This document shows, one piece after another, positions 1 through 4,934 of a DNA stretch of 5,790 bases. The translations under genes were made by a program, and so were the position numbers. Numbering within the stretch: position 1 is the first letter of the stretch; each line of letters begins with the position of its first letter. Below the pieces are notes generated by a model. That model was not told the DNA's origin, did not search any database, and saw nothing but the letters and a program-made list of their open reading frames with translations. Source of the stretch: an uncultured Burkholderiales bacterium (GTDB taxonomy: Bacteria; Pseudomonadota; Gammaproteobacteria; Burkholderiales; Burkholderiaceae); the NCBI GenBank assembly GCA_937891045.1, contig CALBEV010000005.1, positions 1 through 5,790 of the forward strand, written 5' to 3'.

Positions 1-651
1 GGACAGGTAATGGTCCATGAACCAGTGCATGGCCGCAGCCGTGAGCAAGTAACCCTGGCCATTGGCGTGGTAGCTGGGCGTGTCGGGGTACATGAGGGTG
101 GCGGGGTAAATGAGCAATTGAAACGCCGGTGGATGCGCACTGTCACGCGAGCCCAAACAAACGGCTGCAGCCAAATTGCCGCCAGCACTGTCGCCACCCA
201 CGGCCACGCGAGCCGGATCGATGTGCAAGCTGGCAGCGTTGTCCACCACCCAGTGAAACGCATGCAAGGCATCGTCATAAGCGGCGGGGAAGGGGTGCTC
301 GGGTGCCAAACGGTAGTCCACCGAAAACACGGCGCAACCGCTGGCATCACACAACTGACGGCACAGCACATCGTGGGTGTCGATGTTGCCAATCACCCAA
401 CCACCGCCGTGGTAGTAAACCAAAGCAGGCAACACTTGTTTGGCCGACACGCCCATGGGCCGGTATTCGCGCACCGCGCCAAAGGACAAAGCATGGTCTT
501 TGCAGACCGAGGTGGGCAGTGGGTCGGGTTGCGTGAGGGCTTTGCGCACCAAGTAGTAATCTCGCGCTTCCAGCACGGGCAGCGCGTTGAGCTCCGGCAC
601 GCCACGGTCTTTCATGAGTTGCAACAGGGCTTGGGCTTGCGGGTCGAGCAT
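1..651 (-). CDS. HSL-family alpha/beta hydrolase (esterase/lipase), partial
   Basis: Reading from ATG at 651 leftward gives 217 codons with no stop before the window edge, so the C-terminal third is missing. The protein has the hormone-sensitive-lipase-family hallmarks: the oxyanion-hole motif HGGG at residues 81-84 (in YYHGGGW), a YRLAPEHPFPAA block at 113-124, and the nucleophile elbow GDSAG at 153-157 with Ser155 as predicted catalytic serine. The catalytic Asp and His normally lie near the C-terminus and are outside the window; the family is usually about 300-320 residues. No signal peptide is seen, so a cytoplasmic carboxylesterase acting on short or medium acyl esters is likely; the substrate is not deducible. 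The start is supported by an AAGGA ribosome site (657-661) with a 5-nt spacer, which overlaps the stop codon of the upstream gene. Only 8 nt separate the two genes, so it is probably the last visible gene of a three-gene operon. The family call is strong; the substrate is unknown. Confidence 0.93.
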   Translation of the reverse strand, partial: MLDPQAQALLQLMKDRGVPELNALPVLEARDYYLVRKALTQPDPLPTSVCKDHALSFGAVREYRPMGVSAKQVLPALVYYHGGGWVIGNIDTHDVLCRQLCDASGCAVFSVDYRLAPEHPFPAAYDDALHAFHWVVDNAASLHIDPARVAVGGDSAGGNLAAAVCLGSRDSAHPPAFQLLIYPATLMYPDTPSYHANGQGYLLTAAAMHWFMDHYLS

Positions 652-656
652 GGCGA

Positions 657-661
657 TCCTT
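657..661 (-). promoter_or_regulatory. Ribosome binding site of the HSL hydrolase
   Basis: AAGGA on the minus strand lies 5 nt before the ATG at 651 and shares bases with the TAA stop (662-660) of the preceding gene. This placement suggests that ribosomes finishing the upstream gene help start the hydrolase. It also fixes the hydrolase start. Confidence 0.7.
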
Positions 662-1484
662 AAGTGGTGCTGCCCACACGGGCATAGGCATTTTCATGGC
701 TTTGCAGCCATGACCGCGACAGGCTGTCGTCGTCTTGTTGAGGATGAAAGTCGGGGCGGAAATAACGCCGCCACATGGCATAGGAAGAGCGGAACAAGCC
801 TTCTTTGCTGAATAAAAACACCCAAGCACTCCGCCAGGTGCTGAGCTTGAACAAGCTGCCGTCATGCCACAGGTTGTTGGTGGTTTGACGCAACAAATCT
901 GACAGCAAATACCAGGTGGTCAGGCGCATCCAGCGCAAGCGCCAGTGTTCATCGCCTTGCAAGGCCTTGTAGATGTCAAAGGCGGTACAGCGGTGTTCGC
1001 TTTCTTCGCTGGCATGCCAATGCCAAAGGGTTTGCAAGCGAGGCTCGGCTTGCGCCAAAAAAACAGGGTTGGACAGCAGCCAATGGGCCAAGACCGCGGT
1101 GAAATGTTCGGTGGCAGCGGTGGCAGCGACGCCATGGCGCACATTCATTTGCTCGACCTTGGCAATGCGCTTGAGCGCACGGGGTGCCCAATGGTTCACC
1201 TGGCCCTGGTTTTCCAAGTGCTGGTTGAACAGTTGGTGCAAACGCCGGTGCGTGGCTTCTTGACCAATGAAGCCTTTGAGTTCATCGGCAAATTGAATTT
1301 GCTGCTCAGGGCTGAGTTCTTTTTGGGCGCGGCGCAGGCTGTCGATGAAGAACTGCTCACCCACGGGAAAGCTCATGGACAAGGCATTCATGAAGGCCGA
1401 GGTGAAGGCATCACCGCCATTCCAGCGCACCGCAATGGGGGCTTGTAAATCGATCAGCAATTGACGAACGACAAGTTGGCTCAT
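660..1484 (-). CDS. PF10118-type putative metal-dependent hydrolase (ferritin-like di-iron fold)
   Basis: A 274-residue, mostly helical soluble protein without signal peptide. Metal-ligand-like residues occur in the order expected for a four-helix di-metal protein: Glu43 (GEQFF), Glu76 and His79 (QEATH, with His83 after it), Glu126-His127 (TEHF), and the strongly charged HASEESEH at 157-164 carrying Glu160, Glu161, Glu163 and His164. This matches my recollection of the family annotated as 'predicted metal-dependent hydrolase' (PF10118 / COG3687), common in Proteobacteria and about this long. The biochemical reaction of the family is not well established, and the ligand pattern would also suit an oxygenase-like di-iron enzyme. 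The gene starts 4 nt after the stop of the secreted-protein gene upstream and ends 8 nt before the HSL hydrolase, so the three look co-transcribed. Only a weak purine run (AAGAG) precedes the ATG, which fits coupling. The family is fairly sure; the function is open. Confidence 0.87.
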   Translation of the reverse strand: MSQLVVRQLLIDLQAPIAVRWNGGDAFTSAFMNALSMSFPVGEQFFIDSLRRAQKELSPEQQIQFADELKGFIGQEATHRRLHQLFNQHLENQGQVNHWAPRALKRIAKVEQMNVRHGVAATAATEHFTAVLAHWLLSNPVFLAQAEPRLQTLWHWHASEESEHRCTAFDIYKALQGDEHWRLRWMRLTTWYLLSDLLRQTTNNLWHDGSLFKLSTWRSAWVFLFSKEGLFRSSYAMWRRYFRPDFHPQQDDDSLSRSWLQSHENAYARVGSTT

Positions 1485-1488
1485 GGTA

Positions 1489-1941
1489 TTAACTCTTGGG
1501 CAATTGACAAGGACCAGTGACCAGCAGTTTCAATTCTCGGCCATAGCGTTTGACATCTTTCATGGCTTTCAAATAAACCGGCTGGCGCATGATTTTGATT
1601 TCGGTTTCTTCTTTGCTTTGCACATTTTTGCGACGCACCCAAATACTGGTGTCTGAGGTCAGGTCTTGGCCTTCGAACTCCGGGGTGATGATGGTGTTGG
1701 CAAACATGTTGTAGAGCTTGGGGCCTTCCATTTTGATATACAAATGGTTGCCAATGGAGGAAATGTCAATGGTGACGGTGGCTGGGTCGAGCACGATTTT
1801 CTCCAGCTCAGGGAATTTGCCCTGCACGTCACAGGTCAGGGTGTAGGCACCCGCAGGCCCCATGGTCGCCAGCAAGAGCACACACAAGCTGGCACGTGCA
1901 CGGGCGCAAAAAGGGGTGAATTTCATCGGCAAGGGCTGCAT
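1489..1941 (-). CDS. Small secreted protein of unknown function
   Basis: I do not recognise a family. The 150-residue product begins with a basic stretch (Arg14, Arg16) followed by a hydrophobic segment at about 18-28 and an AGA|YT signal-peptidase I-like site after Ala32, so it should be exported to the periplasm. The mature part is about 118 residues, looks beta-rich and charged, and contains just two cysteines, Cys37 and Cys145, placed at its two ends; a single disulphide joining the termini is possible. The first ATG (1941) has a weak GAAAGA upstream. An alternative ATG at 1926 gives a more typical signal peptide (MKFTPFCARARAS...) but has no clear ribosome site, so the start is uncertain by five residues. 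It is the first gene of the probable operon with the di-metal protein and the HSL hydrolase, and diverges from the pentapeptide gene. Confidence 0.8.
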   Translation of the reverse strand: MQPLPMKFTPFCARARASLCVLLLATMGPAGAYTLTCDVQGKFPELEKIVLDPATVTIDISSIGNHLYIKMEGPKLYNMFANTIITPEFEGQDLTSDTSIWVRRKNVQSKEETEIKIMRQPVYLKAMKDVKRYGRELKLLVTGPCQLPKS

Positions 1942-2026
1942 TCAGAGTCTTTCAACGAATCACATCTTCGCATGCCAGGGCCTTGCTCGGCTTGCAACAC
2001 CCTCAAAACAGGGGGCTTGACTTGGT

Positions 2027-2032
2027 TATTAT
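2027..2032 (+). promoter_or_regulatory. Possible -10 element for the pentapeptide gene
   Basis: TATTAT matches five of six bases of the -10 consensus and would place the transcript start about 13-15 nt before the AAGGA ribosome site. No good -35 hexamer lies 16-18 nt upstream (the TTGACT at 2017-2022 is too close), so an activator or another promoter type may be needed. The same bases, read on the other strand, form the -10 of the divergent promoter candidate. Confidence 0.22.
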
Positions 2033-2054
2033 GGAAAGGCGTTTCTCATTTCAA
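2028..2054 (-). promoter_or_regulatory. Candidate sigma70 promoter of the left operon
   Basis: On the minus strand TTGAAA (2054-2049, 5 of 6 to the -35 consensus) is followed after 15 nt by CATAAT (2033-2028, 5 of 6 to the -10 consensus). The spacer is shorter than the ideal 17. Transcription would begin near 2020 and leave an untranslated leader of about 80 nt before the secreted-protein gene. The element overlaps the ribosome site of the divergent pentapeptide gene, so the two directions may interfere. This is prediction by eye only. Confidence 0.35.
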
Positions 2055-2057
2055 GGA
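2053..2057 (+). promoter_or_regulatory. Ribosome binding site deciding a GTG start
   Basis: AAGGA lies 8 nt before GTG at 2066. The nearest upstream ATG (2031) is in another frame, so this site is the main support for a GTG start of the pentapeptide-repeat protein, and it places an intact signal peptide at the N-terminus. Confidence 0.75.
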
Positions 2058-2065
2058 CCTCTGCC

Positions 2066-2599
2066 GTGGCTATTGCTGTTGACTCACACACCCTTCGACT
2101 TTTGGCTTGCACGGCTGCTTTGCTTGGCCTGCCCTGGTCGGCCACGGCCTTTGACGCAAACAAATTCGAAGATTTCAAAACCACCAATGTGTGCAAGTAC
2201 TGCGACCTGACCGACGCTCCGATGAGCGGGCGGGACATGCGCGGCGCCGACTTCCAAAACGCCAATTTGTCCGGTGCCGTGATGAGCAAGTCCAACATGG
2301 GCGAGCGCCCCATGGAAAAGCGTACTTTGGTCACCAACTTTGAAGACGCCAATTTGCGCAGCGCCGATTTCAGCGGGGCCAACCTGCACCTGGCCAACTT
2401 CACCAACGCCTATTTGCGCGACGCCAACCTGACAGGTGCGGACTTGAGCGACGCTGTGCTGTCAAAGGCAAACCTGAAGGGAGCGGTGCTCAATGGTGCC
2501 AACCTCAAAGGGGCCAAGTTGGACGACGCCAAACTAGATGAGGCCAAGTTTTGCAAAACCACCATGCCCGATGGCGCGGTGAACGACTCGGGTTGTTGA
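2066..2599 (+). CDS. Exported pentapeptide-repeat protein
   Basis: A 177-residue protein with a signal peptide (hydrophobic about 10-24, cleavage likely after Ala28 in SATA|FD), so probably periplasmic. From about residue 47 to 162 it consists of A(D/N)LXX pentapeptides, for example GADFQNANLSGAV at 60-72 and LSKANLKGAVLNGANLKGA at 132-150. The family folds into a right-handed quadrilateral beta-helix. The repeat register is interrupted at about 76-91 (SNMGERPMEKRTLVTN), which may form a loop out of the helix. Cysteines are paired: CKYC at 43-46 just before the first coil, and Cys163 and Cys177 in the C-terminal cap FCKTTMPDG...GC, all in the exported part. I recall similar caps in other proteobacterial pentapeptide proteins. 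It starts with GTG. It is convergent with the antitoxin gene, with 6 nt between stops. The known DNA-gyrase-protecting pentapeptide proteins are cytoplasmic, so that role is unlikely here. The family is certain; the function is unknown. Confidence 0.94.
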   Translation: MAIAVDSHTLRLLACTAALLGLPWSATAFDANKFEDFKTTNVCKYCDLTDAPMSGRDMRGADFQNANLSGAVMSKSNMGERPMEKRTLVTNFEDANLRSADFSGANLHLANFTNAYLRDANLTGADLSDAVLSKANLKGAVLNGANLKGAKLDDAKLDEAKFCKTTMPDGAVNDSGC

Positions 2600-2605
2600 G
2601 TCACT

Positions 2606-2929
2606 TCAAATCACTGTTTGCAGGCCTTTGCGCTCGATCAAGGACAAGAGTTTCAGACTGGGACCACTCGGCTGCTTGTCGCCAATCTCCCATTTTTGAA
2701 CTGTTGACAAACTGGTGTTGAGCACAGCAGCCAATACAGCTTGACTGATGCTGGACTTTTCACGCAATGCTTTGATTTGTGCAGGCGTCATGCAGGTCAC
2801 ATTCAGATTTGAAAATTCTTTGAATTGACGCATGTTTTTTTTGCTGACCTTGAGCGCTCGGTCCAAGCCAGACATGCTGGCTTGCATTTCTTGAATGATT
2901 CGACTAGGTGCTTTCTGGTTTGATTTCAT
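2606..2929 (-). CDS. XRE-family antitoxin (YiaG/NadS-like HTH), type II TA module
   Basis: A 107-residue DNA-binding protein. A helix-turn-helix of the YiaG/COG2944 type lies at about 48-95: MTPAQIKALREKSSISQAVL, then LNTSLSTVQKWEIGDKQPSG, in which the second part carries the recognition helix and the family's W-E-x-G-x-x-x-P-S-G signature. The N-terminal half is less conserved and probably binds the toxin. The start chosen is ATG at 2929 because GGAGAG (2934-2939) precedes it at good spacing; a longer reading from TTG at 2947 adds six residues and lacks this support. The gene overlaps the toxin's 3' end by 26 nt in another frame, so the two are translationally coupled. Toxin-first order is typical of HigBA-like pairs. 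Expected role: neutralise the toxin and repress the shared promoter, with the inverted repeat at 3305-3346 as candidate operator. Confidence 0.92.
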   Translation of the reverse strand: MKSNQKAPSRIIQEMQASMSGLDRALKVSKKNMRQFKEFSNLNVTCMTPAQIKALREKSSISQAVLAAVLNTSLSTVQKWEIGDKQPSGPSLKLLSLIERKGLQTVI

Positions 2930-3290
2930 AGAGCTCTCCAGCTTCAATAGCCATAGACAATTCGTGCTCGCTCAGGCCCAGTAACTTCTGAGCAAAACTC
3001 ATCAGCCATTGCAATTCCTTCAAAGTGATATTTGATTTTTCATTTTTCAAAAAACCAAAAATGAAAAACCAACGGGCTTCAAAATAGGTGGCAACCAACG
3101 TTCTTGCACTGCTTTGCTTGCCCCGACCTGATTGAGCTACTCTTTTTTTAACAAGTCCTTTTGCCAGTTGTGCATCGACCAAGCCCGATTGAATCTCCTG
3201 GATGGCTTTGATCAATGACTGATCGCCCATACCTGTTTTTCGTTGCCATTTTGAAAATGTTTTGGTGGTGAATATGCGTGCAGCGGTCAT
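2904..3290 (-). CDS. RelE/HigB-like toxin of a type II TA module (PF06296 type)
   Basis: A 128-residue basic protein. The core from about 35 to 92 fits the PF06296/COG4737 RelE-like family: GLVDAQLAKGLVKKRVAQSG at 36-55, a GRGKQSSARTLVA segment at 55-67, and FIFGFLKNEKSNIT at 76-89 ending in KEL. The N-terminal FTTKTFSKW (7-15) also fits. Such toxins are usually ribosome-associated mRNA endonucleases that stop translation; activity here is inferred from family only. The start at ATG 3290 begins directly at the conserved region and has GGTGG (3299-3303) 8 nt upstream. A longer reading from ATG 3326 would add MHPQHHHLVVYL, which does not resemble the family and falls in the loop of the inverted repeat. 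The C-terminal tail of about 25 residues overlaps the antitoxin gene. The coding sequence is clearly richer in A and T than its neighbours, which suggests horizontal acquisition. All core motifs are present, so it looks intact. Confidence 0.92.
   Translation of the reverse strand: MTAARIFTTKTFSKWQRKTGMGDQSLIKAIQEIQSGLVDAQLAKGLVKKRVAQSGRGKQSSARTLVATYFEARWFFIFGFLKNEKSNITLKELQWLMSFAQKLLGLSEHELSMAIEAGELYEIKPEST
2934..2939 (-). promoter_or_regulatory. Ribosome binding site of the antitoxin
   Basis: GGAGAG on the minus strand lies 4 nt (6 nt counting from GGAG) before ATG 2929, inside the toxin coding sequence. It decides between the ATG and the upstream TTG start, and gives the antitoxin its own strong initiation site although it is the second gene. 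Confidence 0.75.
3036..3068. repeat. Perfect 12-bp A/T inverted repeat inside the toxin gene
   Basis: TTTTTCATTTTT (3036-3047) and AAAAATGAAAAA (3057-3068) are exact reverse complements separated by 9 nt. After one mismatch, three more pairs extend the stem (3032-3034 with 3070-3072). In the toxin mRNA this could form a weak A-U hairpin over the codons for the conserved GFLKNEKS motif. It may be partly forced by the protein sequence. Confidence 0.8.
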
Positions 3291-3304
3291 TAAATATACC
3301 ACCA

Positions 3305-3346
3305 GGTGATGATGTTGAGGGTGCATTTCTCAACGCAATCATCACC
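3305..3346. promoter_or_regulatory. Interrupted inverted repeat, candidate TA operator
   Basis: The arms GGTGATGATGTTGAG (3305-3319) and CTCAACGCAATCATCACC (3329-3346) pair over 15 bp: nine outer pairs (GGTGATGAT/ATCATCACC) and six inner pairs (GTTGAG/CTCAAC), with three unpaired bases (3335-3337) and a 9-nt loop. It lies 14-56 nt upstream of the toxin start, where HTH antitoxins bind in such modules. A second small palindrome, CACCAGGTG (3300-3308), overlaps its left end and the toxin's ribosome site, so binding or folding could also hide the start. The repeat is directly visible; the operator role is inferred. I found no convincing -35/-10 pair nearby. Confidence 0.55.
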
Positions 3347-3446
3347 AAATACCCCGCAAAAGTGCTTATCTGCGCTTTACAAAATCATCAATAAGAACTC
3401 CATTCATGCGAATGCAGGGCGCTTTTCATGCGGCGTCTCTGCCATG

Positions 3447-3469
3447 AAGGGCTATGGCTTCAAGCCCTT
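3447..3469 (-). terminator. Weak hairpin after the TerC gene
   Basis: AAGGGCT (3447-3453) and AGCCCTT (3463-3469) form a 7-bp stem with a 9-nt loop, beginning within the stop codon of the TerC gene. No T-run follows on the minus strand, so it is at best a poor intrinsic terminator; it may instead protect the 3' end of the mRNA. If it does not stop transcription, the operon could read into the toxin-antitoxin genes. Confidence 0.25.
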
Positions 3470-4223
3470 ATGAATCGTCTTCACCCGGCATCTGCGCTGG
3501 GCGCAGTTGCACGGAAGGGGTCCGTTTCTTTCTGAAACGGATGTTGAGCATCTCAACGCCAAAGGCAAAGGCCATGCCGAAGTAGATGTAGCCCTTGGGC
3601 ACATGGTGACCAAAGCCTTCGGCCACCAGCACCACACCCACCACCACCAAAAAGCTCAGGGCCAGCATTTTGATGGAGGGGTGCGCATCGACAAACTCGC
3701 CAATGGCTTTGGCGAACAACATCATCAAGGCCAAGGAAATGACCACAGCCGCGATCATGATGCGCACATCGTCCACCATGCCCACCGCGGTGATGATCGA
3801 GTCGAGGGAGAACACCAAATCGATCAGCATGATTTGCACGATGATGGCCATGAAGCTGACTTTGGCTTTGATATCAGCGGGCGCCTCGTCGCCTTCCAAG
3901 GAGTGGTGAATCTCGCCCGTGCTTTTCCAGATGAGGAACAAGCCTCCAATCAGCAGGATCAAGTCTCTGCCTGAAAACGCTTGATCAAAAACGCTGAACA
4001 AAGGTTCAACCAAGCCAATGATGATGGACAACAGCAAAAGCAAACCGATGCGCATGAACATGGCCATGAACAAGCCGATGCGGCGAGCCATTTCTTGCTT
4101 GGCTTTGGGCAGCTTGCTGACCAAAATTGAGATGAAGATGATGTTGTCAATGCCCAGCACCAACTCGAGAATGGTGAGGGTGGCCAAGGCGACCCACATG
4201 TGAGGCTGTGTCAATAGTTCCAT
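3468..4223 (-). CDS. TerC/YgdQ-family integral membrane protein, putative metal-ion exporter
   Basis: A 251-residue inner-membrane protein of about seven hydrophobic segments (roughly 8-35, 47-72, 86-100, 122-150, 155-175, 187-203, 210-228). The two family signatures are clear: ILELVLGIDNIIFISI at 18-33 with Glu20 and Asp26 in the membrane, and IDLVFSLDSIITAVG at 134-148 with Asp135 and Asp141. It also carries ARDLILLIGG-like SGRDLILLIGG (84-94), LIWKSTGEIH (97-106) and HVPKGYIYF (207-215), closely resembling Escherichia coli YgdQ as I remember it. Members of the wider TerC family are implicated in tellurite resistance and in manganese export; the intramembrane acidic residues would serve as the cation path. 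The substrate here is not shown. A GGAAG site sits 4 nt before ATG 4223, and the preceding PAP2 gene ends 15 nt upstream, so it is probably the third complete gene of that operon. No yybP-ykoY-like manganese riboswitch fits in the short gap. Confidence 0.95.
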   Translation of the reverse strand: MELLTQPHMWVALATLTILELVLGIDNIIFISILVSKLPKAKQEMARRIGLFMAMFMRIGLLLLLSIIIGLVEPLFSVFDQAFSGRDLILLIGGLFLIWKSTGEIHHSLEGDEAPADIKAKVSFMAIIVQIMLIDLVFSLDSIITAVGMVDDVRIMIAAVVISLALMMLFAKAIGEFVDAHPSIKMLALSFLVVVGVVLVAEGFGHHVPKGYIYFGMAFAFGVEMLNIRFRKKRTPSVQLRPAQMPGEDDS

Positions 4224-4238
4224 GGTGCTTCCAACAAT

Positions 4239-4934
4239 CTATAAATGCAATGAACGAATACGCCGCAACCGAGAATGTAACCAAATATGGCGCATGGCTT
4301 GGTAGAGCAGCCAAATGACCCAGCCTGCAAACACCACATCGCTTAAATAATGGCCGCCTTGGGCGATGCGCATCCAGCCCAGGCCGCTGCCCGCGAAGAC
4401 ACCCAGCATGATCCACTGCTGGCGCTTGCGCCTCGGCGCCCACATACCCCAAACCATGAGGGCAAAGCCGCCTGCTGCATGCCCGCTGACGAAAGAGCAA
4501 TTCAAATCACAGCCTTGTGCAAATTCGAACAGGGGTTTGCCGATTGAGGGACCACCAAAAGCTTGTGTTTGTTCGGGGCGGGCGCGACCCACATGGTCTT
4601 TCAAGGCCCAGTCCACCACCACACCGATGCCCAGCACCATCATCAAGGCCCAGCTCATGCTTCGCCTGCGCCAACGCACATTGACCCAATCAGGTTTGCG
4701 CCAAACCGCCACCAAGACGAGCAAACTGCCGACAAACAAAATTTGATTGAGCAAAGGCGCCAGTTGATAGACCAGTGTCAGCCACTCGATGCGTTTGGCA
4801 GGAAACCCTGGCAAGGTGGGGTCGAAATAATGCTGACTGACTTGGTTGTCCAACTCAGGGCGAAGCGCAAAAAGCGCCATGCTGAGCAGCAAAGACATCA
4901 CGACCCAGACCCAAGTTGGCTGGCGCGGTGTCAT
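4239..4934 (-). CDS. PAP2-family membrane phosphatase (variant active site)
   Basis: A 231-residue membrane protein with about six hydrophobic segments (near 8-24, 57-77, 94-111, 153-165, 174-188, 200-213). The three PAP2 motifs are spaced exactly: Lys112-x6-Arg119-Pro120 (KDHVGRARP), Ser150-Gly151-His152, and Arg189-x5-His195-x3-Asp199. All catalytic residues are present, but PSGH reads VSGH and the usual SR of motif three reads MR. The insert between motifs one and two contains FGG and CDLNCSFVSGHA with Cys142 and Cys146, resembling the lipid A phosphatase-like branch (LpxE/LpxF) more than UppP-type enzymes; this assignment is tentative. Activity should face the periplasm. Start chosen: ATG 4934, which overlaps the TGA of the upstream PAP2 gene as ATGA; a TTG at 4955 would add seven residues. 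The C-terminus is very basic (HSRLRRIRS). TerC follows after 15 nt. Confidence 0.93.
   Translation of the reverse strand: MTPRQPTWVWVVMSLLLSMALFALRPELDNQVSQHYFDPTLPGFPAKRIEWLTLVYQLAPLLNQILFVGSLLVLVAVWRKPDWVNVRWRRRSMSWALMMVLGIGVVVDWALKDHVGRARPEQTQAFGGPSIGKPLFEFAQGCDLNCSFVSGHAAGGFALMVWGMWAPRRKRQQWIMLGVFAGSGLGWMRIAQGGHYLSDVVFAGWVIWLLYQAMRHIWLHSRLRRIRSLHL

Noticed and set aside
10..663. Long plus-strand open frame opposite the HSL hydrolase
   Set aside because: The minus strand encodes a clear esterase with HGGG and GDSAG motifs; the plus-strand product has no recognisable domain and is a by-product of GC-rich codons.
945..1448. Plus-strand open frame of 167 codons opposite the di-metal protein
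   Set aside because: It mirrors the real minus-strand gene, has no family resemblance, and the minus-strand frame has ordered metal-ligand motifs and tight operon spacing.
2585..2602. GACTC/GAGTC hairpin at the end of the pentapeptide gene as a terminator
   Set aside because: The stem is only 5 bp with an 8-nt loop, overlaps the stop codon, and no T-run follows on either strand.
3401..3432. Repeated CATGCG words and a small CATTC/GAATG hairpin between TerC and the toxin, as a possible insertion footprint
   Set aside because: The repeats are only 5-6 bp and lie on the same side of the TA module, so they do not flank it; chance is enough.
3507..3974. Histidine-rich plus-strand frame opposite TerC, which could look like a metal-binding protein
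   Set aside because: The His-rich run is the antisense of valine, methionine and similar codons in TerC membrane segments; TerC is unmistakable on the minus strand.
4224..4238. Possible manganese riboswitch (yybP-ykoY type) before the TerC gene
   Set aside because: Only 15 nt separate it from the preceding PAP2 gene, far too short, and no such fold is apparent.
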